DNA of 64,000 bases from Erysipelotrichaceae bacterium. GTDB lineage: Bacteria > Bacillota_I > Bacilli_A > Erysipelotrichales > Erysipelotrichaceae. The DNA is taken from the NCBI GenBank assembly GCA_017539025.1, contig JAFYHT010000007.1, forward strand, positions 31,950 to 95,949. The letters run 5' to 3'. Below are positions 35,224-43,708 of this stretch, piece by piece (the stretch's first letter is position 1; every line of letters starts with the position of its first letter). The translations under genes and the position numbers were made by a program. The notes below the pieces were generated by a model that made no database searches, was not told the DNA's origin, and saw only the letters and a list, made by a program, of their open reading frames with translations.

Positions 35224-36959
35224 TATTCCAGTGCTCCTTCCATCTGTGTATTGTAAAGATCGCGATATACTTCGTTTTTCTTCATCAGTTCATCATGCGT
35301 ACCGATATCTTGTATCGTACCCTCATTCATCATCAGGATGTGATCTGCCTCTTTGACGGAAGCGACACGCTGAGCAATGATGATCGTCGTCATACCGCCG
35401 AGCTTTTCCTTTAAAGCCAGCTGAATCCTGTGGTCGGTATCGGTATCGACGGCACTTGTTGAGTCATCCAGGATGATGATCTTAGGATGTTTCAATAAAG
35501 CCCTGGCAATACAAAGCCTCTGCTTCTGACCGCCGGAAACATTGACACCGCCCTGACCTAAATCAGTATCATACTTCTTCGGCATATTCTGAATGAAGTC
35601 ATCTGCCTGTGCATACTTGCAGGCTTCAACGACCTGTTCATGAGTTGCGTTTGGATCGCCCCACTTCAGGTTCTCTTCGATCGTACCTGAGAACAAGGTA
35701 TTCTTCTGAAGCACCATTGCGACTGCATCACGCAGATTCTTCAGTTTATATTCTTTGACATTGTGACCGCCGACGATCACTTCACCCTGTCTGACATCAT
35801 AAAGACGCGGGATGAGCTGTACCAGCGTGGTCTTTGACGAACCGGTCGGGCCCAAGATTCCTATGACCTCTCCCGATCTGATCTTGAGATCGATATTGCT
35901 CAGAACGTCCTTCTTGGCATCATCGGAATATTTGAAAGAAACATTTCTGAATTCGATCGAACCATCTTCCACCATCAGATCCGGATCCGCATCATGATCG
36001 GTGACCTTCGGCTCTTCATCCAGGATCTCATTGGCACGATCAACAGAAGCCTGCGCCATGACGATCTGCAGATAGACATTGGAGATCATCAATAATGAGA
36101 ACAGGATCAGTCTGATATAGGAAAGATACGCCATGAAATTACCGGTCGTCATCTTTCCGGCGATGACATCCTTGCCGCCGAACCAGGCGATGGCGATCAT
36201 GCAGGAATACATGACCATCTCAAAGAATGGCCTGTTCATGATGACGATCTTTTCCGCAAAACGCTGGGCATCCATAACGGCATTCGATGACTCATCGAAT
36301 TTCTTGTTTTCATAGTCTTCCCTGACAAACGTCTTGACGACTCTGATCCCATCGATGTTTTCTTCCAGATCGGAATCCAGAGCATCGAACTTGTGCATCA
36401 TCTGACGGAAACGCGGATGTGCCTTGGAATGAATGTAGATCAGACCGACACCCAATATCGGCAACGCGATCGCAAAGATCATCGCCAGCGAGCTGTTCAA
36501 AGTAAATACGAAATAAGCCGACATGAGAAGATTGAATGGCGCTCTGATCAGCATCCTGACGATGGAGACATAAGCCATCCTGAGCATTCTCATGTCCGTC
36601 GTCATACGCATGACGACTGTTGGTACAGGGAACTTCTCGATATTCTCAAAGCTGTACTCCTGGATCTTGGAGAACATCGCATAACGGATATTCCTGATGA
36701 AGCCCGTCGAAGCGATCGATGAGAATAATCCGGAACAGGCTCCGAAGAACGCTCCAAGTAATGCCAGCATCACCATCAGAACGCCCTGTTTCCAGATGTA
36801 GTTCATATCACCGCCCATTTCATAGATGCCTTTATCGATGATACGAGACATGGTAAGGGGAATACGGGCATCAACGAATACTTCCATAACCGTAAAGATC
36901 GGTCCCAGAAGTGCTGCCCACCATCCGTCTTTTGTATATTTTTTTAATAGTCTGAACAT
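35223..36959 (-). CDS. ABC exporter half, degenerate ATP site (pair A, first gene)
   Basis: A 578-residue fused subunit: six helices, then an ABC domain with Walker A GPTGSSKTT, VSGGQKQR signature and Walker B IIILDDSTSAVD, in which the catalytic glutamate is aspartate. That is the expected asymmetric partner of the downstream half. The frame is open to 37049, but homology begins at MFRLLKKYTK, the ATG at 36959. This ATG has no SD; TGGTAAAAT, an extended -10, ends seven bases before it, so the message may be leaderless. Confidence 0.88.
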   Translation of the reverse strand: MFRLLKKYTKDGWWAALLGPIFTVMEVFVDARIPLTMSRIIDKGIYEMGGDMNYIWKQGVLMVMLALLGAFFGACSGLFSSIASTGFIRNIRYAMFSKIQEYSFENIEKFPVPTVVMRMTTDMRMLRMAYVSIVRMLIRAPFNLLMSAYFVFTLNSSLAMIFAIALPILGVGLIYIHSKAHPRFRQMMHKFDALDSDLEENIDGIRVVKTFVREDYENKKFDESSNAVMDAQRFAEKIVIMNRPFFEMVMYSCMIAIAWFGGKDVIAGKMTTGNFMAYLSYIRLILFSLLMISNVYLQIVMAQASVDRANEILDEEPKVTDHDADPDLMVEDGSIEFRNVSFKYSDDAKKDVLSNIDLKIRSGEVIGILGPTGSSKTTLVQLIPRLYDVRQGEVIVGGHNVKEYKLKNLRDAVAMVLQKNTLFSGTIEENLKWGDPNATHEQVVEACKYAQADDFIQNMPKKYDTDLGQGGVNVSGGQKQRLCIARALLKHPKIIILDDSTSAVDTDTDHRIQLALKEKLGGMTTIIIAQRVASVKEADHILMMNEGTIQDIGTHDELMKKNEVYRDLYNTQMEGALE

Positions 36960-37107
36960 ACTACATATTTTACCACTATTTGCCCTGACATTCGGTAAGG
37001 ATTGAAAACGGAGGGCTGTTTTTGATACACATAAAGAAAAAATGCGCAAAGCATAAAAAAACGGGGTAAAATATAATTAACAACAACAAAGATAAGGAGA
37101 ATAATGA

Positions 37108-37806
37108 ATGAATTTATTACAGTTATTGTTAGGCTCATTGACCACCAATGATTCTGTCTCATCTGTTTCCAAGAAAACAGGTGTTAATTCCAATTCAGTA
37201 TCAAAATTACTGATGATGGCTGTACCTCTACTGATCACTTATCTGACGAAGAACGCATCCAAGAAAGACGGCGCTACTTCCCTGCTTTCTGCACTGTCAC
37301 AGCACACAAGCACTCAGACAGTTTCTCAGCAGATCAACAACGGCGACTCAACTGACGGCGCTAAGATCATCGGCCATATCCTCGGTCAGGATCAGAAATC
37401 CGTTATCAGCAGCCTGGCGAAAGAAACAGGTCTGTCATCAAAAGAAGTCAACGCTGTCCTCAACGCAATTGCACCGGCTCTGCTCAACAGCTTAAGCACA
37501 GCTACTACTGCAACTGCTCAGAAACCAAAGAAACCGGCTCAGTCTCAGTCTCCGAAAGTTGACCTCTCTGACGGTATCGACCTTTCTGACATCGCCGGCT
37601 TATTAGGCGGTGCAAGTGTTACCAACACCAACAACAACCCGGCTGCAGGCTTACTGGGATCCCTCTTGACAGGTGGTACTTCTCAGCAGCAGTCCAGCAA
37701 TACCGGTCTTGAACTGCTTGGCACATTACTCGGCGGAAACAAGCCGACTGCTACTCAGTCAAACGGTACTGAACTGTTGAGCTTACTGACAGCTCTGATG
37801 AAATAA
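37108..37806 (+). CDS. DUF937 domain protein
   Basis: A 232-residue protein. Residues 1-130 form the DUF937/YidB-like helical domain (leucine-rich start, VSKKTGVNSNSVSKLL and LAKETGLSSKEVNAVL repeats). The rest is a low-complexity Ala/Gln/Asn/Thr-rich tail with three short LLG-x-LL repeats. Function is unknown. AAGGAG eight bases before the ATG fixes the start. Transcribed alone, ending at a terminator shared with the convergent lipid kinase gene. Confidence 0.8.
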   Translation: MNLLQLLLGSLTTNDSVSSVSKKTGVNSNSVSKLLMMAVPLLITYLTKNASKKDGATSLLSALSQHTSTQTVSQQINNGDSTDGAKIIGHILGQDQKSVISSLAKETGLSSKEVNAVLNAIAPALLNSLSTATTATAQKPKKPAQSQSPKVDLSDGIDLSDIAGLLGGASVTNTNNNPAAGLLGSLLTGGTSQQQSSNTGLELLGTLLGGNKPTATQSNGTELLSLLTALMK

Positions 37807-37821
37807 TCAGAAAAGATCATC

Positions 37822-37865
37822 AAAAAAAGAAGAAGCACTCAGGCCAATAACCTGAGTGCTTTATT
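37822..37865. terminator. Bidirectional terminator overlapping the lipid kinase stop
   Basis: AAGCACTCAGG, loop CCAATAA, CCTGAGTGCTT, flanked by an A-run on the left and TTATTTG on the right. For the minus-strand gene the right arm and loop encode its last residues and the left arm holds its stop codon. Confidence 0.85.
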
Positions 37866-38711
37866 TGTGATCGTGATCTCTGCTTTATTGTTTTTGACCT
37901 TTGCCTCTTCTCCATCCAGAGTCCAGACGATATCATCCTCAAACTCCAGAGTGATGTGATCGGTATGATAGCGGTGAATGAATTTCTTCTGCTGCAGGAT
38001 CGTAGAAAGCAGATCCGGAACATCGAAGAATGACGGCACATAATCGATGATCAGTACATTGAATAATCCGTCATCGATATGTGACTTCTTCTTGTCCTCC
38101 AGCTCCATTCCCGCAACTCTGTTTCCGGAATAGATCAGTCCGAACAGAACATTCTTCCTGTATTCTTTTCCATTGATCGAATATTTTACTTTATGTTGTC
38201 TGATCTCAGGCAATTTGGAAATGCCTTCCAGGATATAGGCGATATTGCCCAATGTCTCCTTGGCATCCCTGTTTGTCGTAAACGGCACATCGCACATCGC
38301 ACCAAAGGCAGCCACATAATTGAAATACCTGTCATTGAACTTACCGACATCGAATTCCCGGATATTGCCTTCACAGATCCTCTCGGCGATCGCCTTGAAA
38401 TCACTGCCCAGTTCGAAATTGGAACCGAAATCATTCATCGTACCGCTTGGGAAATAACCCAGTAAAGGCTTATGTTCCTTCTTCATCAGGGCATTTGAGA
38501 CTTCATTCATCGTACCATCTCCGCCAAAGACACAGATGACATCATATTTTACTCTGTTTTTCATCAGATACTCATAGGCATCATTCGGCTTTTGTGTGAC
38601 GTAGACGCTCAAGTCGTAACCGTTGCGGCAAAAAATATCCATCACGCTTAAAAGATTGGATTTGGAATTCTTCAGACCGCTTTTCGCGTTGATCAACATC
38701 AGTAATTTCAT
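37839..38711 (-). CDS. Diacylglycerol kinase-family lipid kinase (DagK/YegS-like)
   Basis: A 290-residue kinase with the catalytic GGDGTMNEV motif near residue 65 and the PSGTMNDFG loop; the C-terminal beta-sandwich ends with FEDDIVWTLDGEEA. Members phosphorylate diacylglycerol or similar lipids with ATP, recycling DAG from teichoic acid synthesis. No SD precedes the ATG at 38711; TAAAAT lies nine bases upstream. It is divergent from the Nudix-GtrA gene. Confidence 0.88.
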   Translation of the reverse strand: MKLLMLINAKSGLKNSKSNLLSVMDIFCRNGYDLSVYVTQKPNDAYEYLMKNRVKYDVICVFGGDGTMNEVSNALMKKEHKPLLGYFPSGTMNDFGSNFELGSDFKAIAERICEGNIREFDVGKFNDRYFNYVAAFGAMCDVPFTTNRDAKETLGNIAYILEGISKLPEIRQHKVKYSINGKEYRKNVLFGLIYSGNRVAGMELEDKKKSHIDDGLFNVLIIDYVPSFFDVPDLLSTILQQKKFIHRYHTDHITLEFEDDIVWTLDGEEAKVKNNKAEITITNKALRLLA

Positions 38712-38720
38712 ATACTAATC

Positions 38721-38748
38721 ATTTTATACAATCTGAAAGATAAAACAA
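38721..38748 (-). promoter_or_regulatory. Promoter of the lipid kinase gene
   Basis: Minus strand -35 TTGTTT, 16-base spacer, -10 TAAAAT, only nine bases before the ATG, leaving almost no 5' leader. Confidence 0.55.
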
Positions 38749-38758
38749 AGTTTTCTTC

Positions 38759-38787
38759 TTCACTTATTCCGAAAATCACAATATAAT
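38759..38787 (+). promoter_or_regulatory. Promoter of the Nudix-GtrA gene
   Basis: -35 TTCACT, 17-base spacer, -10 TATAAT, then CAAAAT and the ATG. The six-base distance predicts a transcript starting at or next to the start codon. Confidence 0.6.
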
Positions 38788-38793
38788 CAAAAT

Positions 38794-39609
38794 ATGTCAG
38801 AAATCAGCGCAGGCGCAATCGTCTATACAAAAGAAAACGATCAGATCAGATATCTGATCATCAAAGACTTCCACTCAAACTATGGCTTCCCGAAAGGGCA
38901 TCTGGAAAAAGGTGAAACCCTTGAAGAAGCTGCCATCAGAGAGATCAAGGAAGAAACAGGGATCGATATCACACTAGATACCTCTTTCAAAGAAGAGCTG
39001 AACTATGTCATGCCCAACGGTATCGACAAGACATCGGTATATTTCCTGGGATCCTATGAGAAACAAATTTCAAAGAAACAGGAAGAAGAAGTCGATGAGA
39101 TCCTTTTACTCCCATATGATGAAGCACTTGAGATCATCACCTTCGACAATATGAAAGAAGCTCTGATCAAAGCTCATACATACCTGAACCACAAGAAAGA
39201 TAACAACAATGATCTGATCCAGACGATCAAGTTCACGCTGTTCTCGATCTCGGCAGGCATCATTCAGATCACTTCCTTTGCCTTGTTCAATGAGGTATTG
39301 AAACTCGGCTGGTGGCCAAGCTATCTGATCTCACTGATCTTATCGGTATTGTGGAACTTCACATTGAACAGGAATTTCACATTCAAGTCCGCATCCAATG
39401 TCCCGATCGCAATGCTGAAAGTATTTGCCTACTATTGTGTCTTTACACCACTTAGCACATACCTGGGCAACTATCTGACTTCAGGATTAGGCTGGAATGA
39501 TTATCTGGTCACCGGATTGAACATGTTGATCAACCTGGTAACGGAATTCCTGTATCAGAAATACTACGTATTCAAAGATTCATTAGAAAAACAAGGTACT
39601 CATCACTGA
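38794..39609 (+). CDS. Nudix hydrolase fused to a GtrA-like membrane domain
   Basis: A 271-residue two-domain protein. Residues 1-135 are a Nudix hydrolase with a perfect Nudix box (GHLEKGETLEEAA...REIKEETGI, pattern GX5EX7REUXEEXGU). Residues about 140-265 are a four-helix GtrA-like domain, with SLILSVLWNFTLNRNFTFKS and a second EFLYQKYYVFKD end block typical of GtrA. Nudix enzymes cleave nucleoside or sugar diphosphates; GtrA proteins act on polyprenyl-linked sugars at the membrane. The fusion suggests hydrolysis of a diphosphate at the membrane. No SD is present. Convergent with, and overlapping by seven bases, the C_GCAxxG gene. Confidence 0.85.
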   Translation: MSEISAGAIVYTKENDQIRYLIIKDFHSNYGFPKGHLEKGETLEEAAIREIKEETGIDITLDTSFKEELNYVMPNGIDKTSVYFLGSYEKQISKKQEEEVDEILLLPYDEALEIITFDNMKEALIKAHTYLNHKKDNNNDLIQTIKFTLFSISAGIIQITSFALFNEVLKLGWWPSYLISLILSVLWNFTLNRNFTFKSASNVPIAMLKVFAYYCVFTPLSTYLGNYLTSGLGWNDYLVTGLNMLINLVTEFLYQKYYVFKDSLEKQGTHH

Positions 39610-39618
39610 GTACCTTTC
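39586..39618. terminator. Terminator inside two convergent gene ends
   Basis: AAGGTACTC, loop ATCACT, GAGTACCTT, spanning both stop codons. Read on the minus strand it is followed by GTTTTTC; on the plus strand by TTCATTTG. Confidence 0.75.
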
Positions 39619-40019
39619 ATTTGATTTACTGTCATCTCTAACGCCTCACCCGCCAGTAAGACGGTCTTGAGACAGGATTCTTCCTTTGTATAATACTTCG
39701 GTCTTAATTCCCTGCAGGACATTCCGCCGAGATGTTCATCAAAAGTCTTCACCATAGAGTTCATCACAGGTCTGACTGTATTGACCTCTTCTCTGGCACA
39801 TTTCTCAATGATCATCTTGGACAACGCTGCAACTGAGCCGACCAAGCCGCCGCAGACGATCCCGGCATACATCCCGCTGCCAAATCCTCCCATCATCTTC
39901 ATATCATCTTCCTTGATACCAAGACCATAGTAGGCATTTGCCGCATGGATCAATGCTTCCGAACAGTTGTAGTTTCCGATCGTGTAATAATAACGGATGT
40001 ATTCTTCCAAAGTATTCAT
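39603..40019 (-). CDS. C_GCAxxG_C_C family redox-type protein
   Basis: A 138-residue protein with the spacing of the C_GCAxxG_C_C family: NCSEAL near residue 19, GGFGSGMYAGIVCGGLVGS in the middle, and later CREL and SCLKT cysteines. The central GCA is replaced by GSGMYAG, so one family cysteine is absent. These proteins often sit near oxidoreductases, and the function is not established. Its start shares TGATG with the glutamate dehydrogenase stop, so the two are co-translated. Confidence 0.75.
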   Translation of the reverse strand: MNTLEEYIRYYYTIGNYNCSEALIHAANAYYGLGIKEDDMKMMGGFGSGMYAGIVCGGLVGSVAALSKMIIEKCAREEVNTVRPVMNSMVKTFDEHLGGMSCRELRPKYYTKEESCLKTVLLAGEALEMTVNQMKGTQ

Positions 40020-41368
40020 CAGAATACGCCCTGTTCCATCATTGCCTGAGCGACCTTTTCAAAACCGGCGATATTCGCTCCGGAAACAAGATCATAGCCT
40101 AAGCCATATCTATCTGCCGCATCAACGGATTTCTCATAGATCTCTTTCATCATCCTCTTGAGCAGATCATCAACCTCTTGAGCTGTCCAGACCATCATCT
40201 CCGCATTCTGTGACATTTCCAGTGCTGAAACACCGACACCGCCGGCATTGACTGCCTTGGATGGTGCTACGATGACACCATGTTCCTTGAGATAAGCCAT
40301 TGCCTCATTGGAAGTCGGCATATTGGAAACTTCCAGATAATATTTTACACCGGAAGCGACGATCTTCTTTGCGTCCTCCAGATCCACTTCGTTTTGCGTT
40401 GCAGCCGGCATATAGATGTCGACATCATCGACACCCCAGAACTTCTGTTTCGGATAGAATTCGCAACCAAACTTATCCGCATATGACTTCAGATCCTTGG
40501 AGTTCTTCTCACGCAGATCAAGGATGAACTGTAACTTTTCTTCCGTTCCGATCCCATCCGGATCATGGATATATCCGGCAGAACCCGACATATAGGTGAC
40601 CTTGGCACCAAGCTGTGCAGCCTTCTTCATGATGCCCCAGGAAACATTTCCATATCCCGATACGGCGATCTTTTTGCCTACGATATTATCGCCCTCGTGT
40701 TTCAGTACTTCCTGCAGATAGTAGACAGCACCATAACCGGTCGCTTCCGGACGGATCAGAGAACCGCCATAAGAAAGTCCCTTACCGGTCAGAACGCCGT
40801 TTTCAAAAACACCCTTGAGTCTTCGATACTGACCATAGAGGAAACCGATCTCTCTGGAACCGACACCGATATCTCCTGCCGGAACATCCGTATCCGGACC
40901 GATATATCTGTATAAAGCTGTCATGAAACTCTGACAGAAACGCATGATCTCAAGATCAGATTTACCTGCAGGATCGAAATCACTTCCACCCTTGGCTCCG
41001 CCGATCGGCTGTCCGGTCAGAGCGTTCTTGAAAGTCTGTTCAAAACCTAAGAATTTGATGACACTTTCATTGACATTGTTTCTGAAGCGAAGTCCGCCCT
41101 TATAAGGACCGATCGCACCATTGAACTGACATCTGTATCCGACGTTGGTCTGAGTCTTTCCTTCATCATCTGTCCAAACGACTCGAAAACGGAACATCCT
41201 CTCCGGTTCGACCATCCTCTTGAGCAGATCCGCTCTTTCAAATTCGGGATGGGCGTCTATGACCGGCGCGATAGAAGTATAGACTTCTTCTACTGTCTGA
41301 ACGAATTCTGGCTGATCTTTATACTTGTCCTTTACATAAGCGATCACGTCTTCTACATATCTGTTCAT
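40019..41368 (-). CDS. gdhA: Glutamate dehydrogenase (NADP-type)
   Basis: Reversible reductive amination of 2-oxoglutarate. The 449-residue protein has GPYKGGLRF with the substrate lysine, GGAKGGSDFDP with the catalytic aspartate, and the Rossmann segment VSGYGNVSWG. The length and C-terminal MMKEIYEKSVDAA are those of the hexameric 450-residue NADP-GDH. GGAGGTG precedes the ATG. With glutamine synthetase at the other end of the window it covers ammonia assimilation. Confidence 0.95.
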   Translation of the reverse strand: MNRYVEDVIAYVKDKYKDQPEFVQTVEEVYTSIAPVIDAHPEFERADLLKRMVEPERMFRFRVVWTDDEGKTQTNVGYRCQFNGAIGPYKGGLRFRNNVNESVIKFLGFEQTFKNALTGQPIGGAKGGSDFDPAGKSDLEIMRFCQSFMTALYRYIGPDTDVPAGDIGVGSREIGFLYGQYRRLKGVFENGVLTGKGLSYGGSLIRPEATGYGAVYYLQEVLKHEGDNIVGKKIAVSGYGNVSWGIMKKAAQLGAKVTYMSGSAGYIHDPDGIGTEEKLQFILDLREKNSKDLKSYADKFGCEFYPKQKFWGVDDVDIYMPAATQNEVDLEDAKKIVASGVKYYLEVSNMPTSNEAMAYLKEHGVIVAPSKAVNAGGVGVSALEMSQNAEMMVWTAQEVDDLLKRMMKEIYEKSVDAADRYGLGYDLVSGANIAGFEKVAQAMMEQGVF

Positions 41369-41440
41369 AGGGACACCTCCGTTTTTTTTATGAAAACATT
41401 ATATATCAAAATGATAGAATGATGATGCGAGGATTAAAAA

Positions 41441-41923
41441 ATGGAAAAAATCAGAATCAGAATCATCATGGAAAACGGCAAGGAAATGACAGCGGAACTC
41501 TATCCGGATGTCGCTCCGATCACCGTAGAAAACTTTGTCTCCCTGATCAAAGAAAAGTTCTTTGACGGCATCATCTTCCACAGAGTCATCAAAGGCTTCA
41601 TGATCCAAGGCGGAGATCCGTCAGGCACAGGCATGGGCGGTTCTAAGAAGACGATCAAAGGCGAATTCCTGTCAAACGGCTTCGTCAATGAGCTCAAGCA
41701 CACCAGAGGTGTCCTGTCCATGGCAAGGACCATGGATCCAAATTCCGCCTCATCACAGTTCTTCATCATGCATCAGGATGCGCCGCATCTCGATGGCCAG
41801 TATGCAGCCTTCGGCAAGGTCATCGAAGGCATCGAAGTTGTCGATGAGATCGCCTCAGTCAGGACCGATTACAGAGACAAGCCACTGCAGGAACAGAAGA
41901 TCAAAACGATCGAACTCATCTAA
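41441..41923 (+). CDS. Cyclophilin-type peptidyl-prolyl isomerase
   Basis: A 160-residue cytoplasmic PPIase without signal peptide: FHRVIKGFMIQGGDPSGTG carries the active-site arginine, followed by SMART-type MARTMDPNSASSQFFI and the LDGQYAAFGKV block. Catalyses proline cis-trans isomerisation in protein folding. GAGGA precedes the ATG. Monocistronic, ending at a terminator shared with the convergent exporter genes. Confidence 0.94.
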   Translation: MEKIRIRIIMENGKEMTAELYPDVAPITVENFVSLIKEKFFDGIIFHRVIKGFMIQGGDPSGTGMGGSKKTIKGEFLSNGFVNELKHTRGVLSMARTMDPNSASSQFFIMHQDAPHLDGQYAAFGKVIEGIEVVDEIASVRTDYRDKPLQEQKIKTIELI

Positions 41924-41947
41924 AAACGCTTCTCACGAAGCGTTTTC
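41922..41947. terminator. Bidirectional terminator between cyclophilin and exporter genes
   Basis: AAAACGCTT, loop CTCACG, AAGCGTTTT, with T-rich and A-rich flanks on the two sides and touching both stop codons. Confidence 0.8.
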
Positions 41948-43707
41948 TAATTCTCAAACTGCAGCTGATACAGCTTGTAGTAGTATCCCCTGTTTTTCAG
42001 CAGCTGCTGATGATTGCCTCTTTCAACGATCTCGCCATTCTGCAAGACGATGATCTGATCGGCATGTTGGATGGTGGAGAGACGATGCGCTACGACCAGC
42101 ATCGTACCGATACTCTTCATCTTCTCCAGAGACTTCTGGATCAGCACTTCCGTCTCGGTATCGATATTTGCGGTTGCCTCATCCAATATCAGGATCTGTG
42201 GCTTATGGATGACCGTACGGGCAAATGACAGTAACTGTCTTTGGCCCTGAGAGAGGTTTTCGCCCTTCTCGATGATCTCTTCTTCCACACCCTTAGGAAG
42301 TCGGTCGATGAAGGAATCCGCATTGACATAGCGGCAAGCCTCTTGAATCTCATCCATCGTGAACGAATCGTCATGAAGAGTGATATTGTCTTTGATCGTA
42401 CCGGAGAAAAGGAATACATCCTGCAACATCTGACCGATCGCTCTTCTGAGTGATGAGATCTTGATGTCGTTGATATTGATGCCGTCGATCAATATCTCAC
42501 CCTTCTGTACTTCGTAGTTTCTTACGATGAGTGAAAGGATCGTCGTCTTTCCGGCACCTGTTGCACCGACAAAGGCACAGGTCTGCTTCGGCTCGATCAC
42601 AAAGGAGACATCCTTCAATATCCAGTTTTCATCCTTGTAGGCAAACCAGACATTCTTGAATTCGATCTTTCCTTCAAAGTGATCGATCTCCAAGGCGTCT
42701 TCCTTATCCAGTACATCCGGCTTGACATCCAGAAGATTGAAGATCCTCTCGGAAGCCGTCAAGGCCTTTTGCAAGGCATTGAGCTGATCTGCCAGATTCT
42801 GTATCGGATGGAAGAACTTGGAAAGATACATGTAGAAGGCAACGATCTCACCGGCTGACAATCCCAGTCTGATGCCCTGAGCAAAGCACAGAGCGATCGC
42901 ACAGTTATAGATGAACGAGATCAAAGGACGATAGACACCAAATGCCTTGATGACATTGAAACGCTCTTTTCTCAGATTCTCATTCTTCTCAATGAACTGT
43001 TCATCCTTGGTCTCTTCCTGATTGAAGACCTGCGTCAGCTTCATGCCGGCAAGGTTTTCCGAAAGGAAGGTATTGATATCAGAGATACACGCTCTTTCTT
43101 TTCTGAAGATCTCTCTGACCTTTTTGGAGAAGACATAGGAGATCGCAAAGACTGTCGCCACGATGCCTAACATCGAAACAGACAGCGATGGCGAAATAAA
43201 GAACATGATCACATAGACGCCGACCAGAGTCATCAGGTCTCTCAAGATCCTGACCAAGACTCCGGTAAACAGATCGGACATCGATCTGGTATAGGATGTG
43301 ACTCTTGTCACCAGAGAACCGACAGGCATCTCATTGAACTGATTGAGCGACATGTTTTCGATGTGCTCGAAGATCTCATTCCTCAGTCTGTAGATGATCC
43401 TTTGACCGCAGTTCTGCAAGATGACAGACTCCGCATAAAGGAATAACTGATTGGTACACATGATGATGAACGACAGCAAGACCAGCTGCAATATGAAAGA
43501 GATATTGATATCGGCCTTGACCAGTTCATCGGTGATCCTTGAAGTAAACAAAGGAGAGATCGAATCCAGTACGACATTCAGTATGAGCAATACCAAAGAC
43601 AGGATGAAACCACCCATCTCTGAGCTGACATACTTAAGTGTCCTTGAGATAATGACACCTAAGGGCAACTTGACGTCGCCTTTTAGCTTTTCCAGTTCGT
43701 CATTCAT
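41947..43707 (-). CDS. ABC exporter half, canonical ATP site (pair B, second gene)
   Basis: A 586-residue fused subunit: six helices, then Walker A GATGAGKTT, signature NLSQGQRQ and Walker B ILILDEATANID with catalytic glutamate. The frame is open to a GTG at 43719 but the ATG at 43707 (MNDELEKLKG) is the better start, with GGAGAG upstream. One base separates it from the partner gene. Together with that gene it forms a second heterodimeric exporter, probably for drugs or another amphipathic compound. Confidence 0.9.
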   Translation of the reverse strand: MNDELEKLKGDVKLPLGVIISRTLKYVSSEMGGFILSLVLLILNVVLDSISPLFTSRITDELVKADINISFILQLVLLSFIIMCTNQLFLYAESVILQNCGQRIIYRLRNEIFEHIENMSLNQFNEMPVGSLVTRVTSYTRSMSDLFTGVLVRILRDLMTLVGVYVIMFFISPSLSVSMLGIVATVFAISYVFSKKVREIFRKERACISDINTFLSENLAGMKLTQVFNQEETKDEQFIEKNENLRKERFNVIKAFGVYRPLISFIYNCAIALCFAQGIRLGLSAGEIVAFYMYLSKFFHPIQNLADQLNALQKALTASERIFNLLDVKPDVLDKEDALEIDHFEGKIEFKNVWFAYKDENWILKDVSFVIEPKQTCAFVGATGAGKTTILSLIVRNYEVQKGEILIDGININDIKISSLRRAIGQMLQDVFLFSGTIKDNITLHDDSFTMDEIQEACRYVNADSFIDRLPKGVEEEIIEKGENLSQGQRQLLSFARTVIHKPQILILDEATANIDTETEVLIQKSLEKMKSIGTMLVVAHRLSTIQHADQIIVLQNGEIVERGNHQQLLKNRGYYYKLYQLQFEN

Positions 43708-43708
43708 C

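Noticed and set aside
36960..37049. Upstream extension of the exporter gene to the start at 37049
   Set aside because: The extra 30 residues have no similarity to exporter N-termini, and a -10 box lies within them.
37839..38711. Short tandem-looking hairpins between many genes as possible CRISPR-like or REP repeats
   Set aside because: The intergenic hairpins differ in sequence from one another and each fits a terminator with a T-run; no shared repeat with regular spacers exists.
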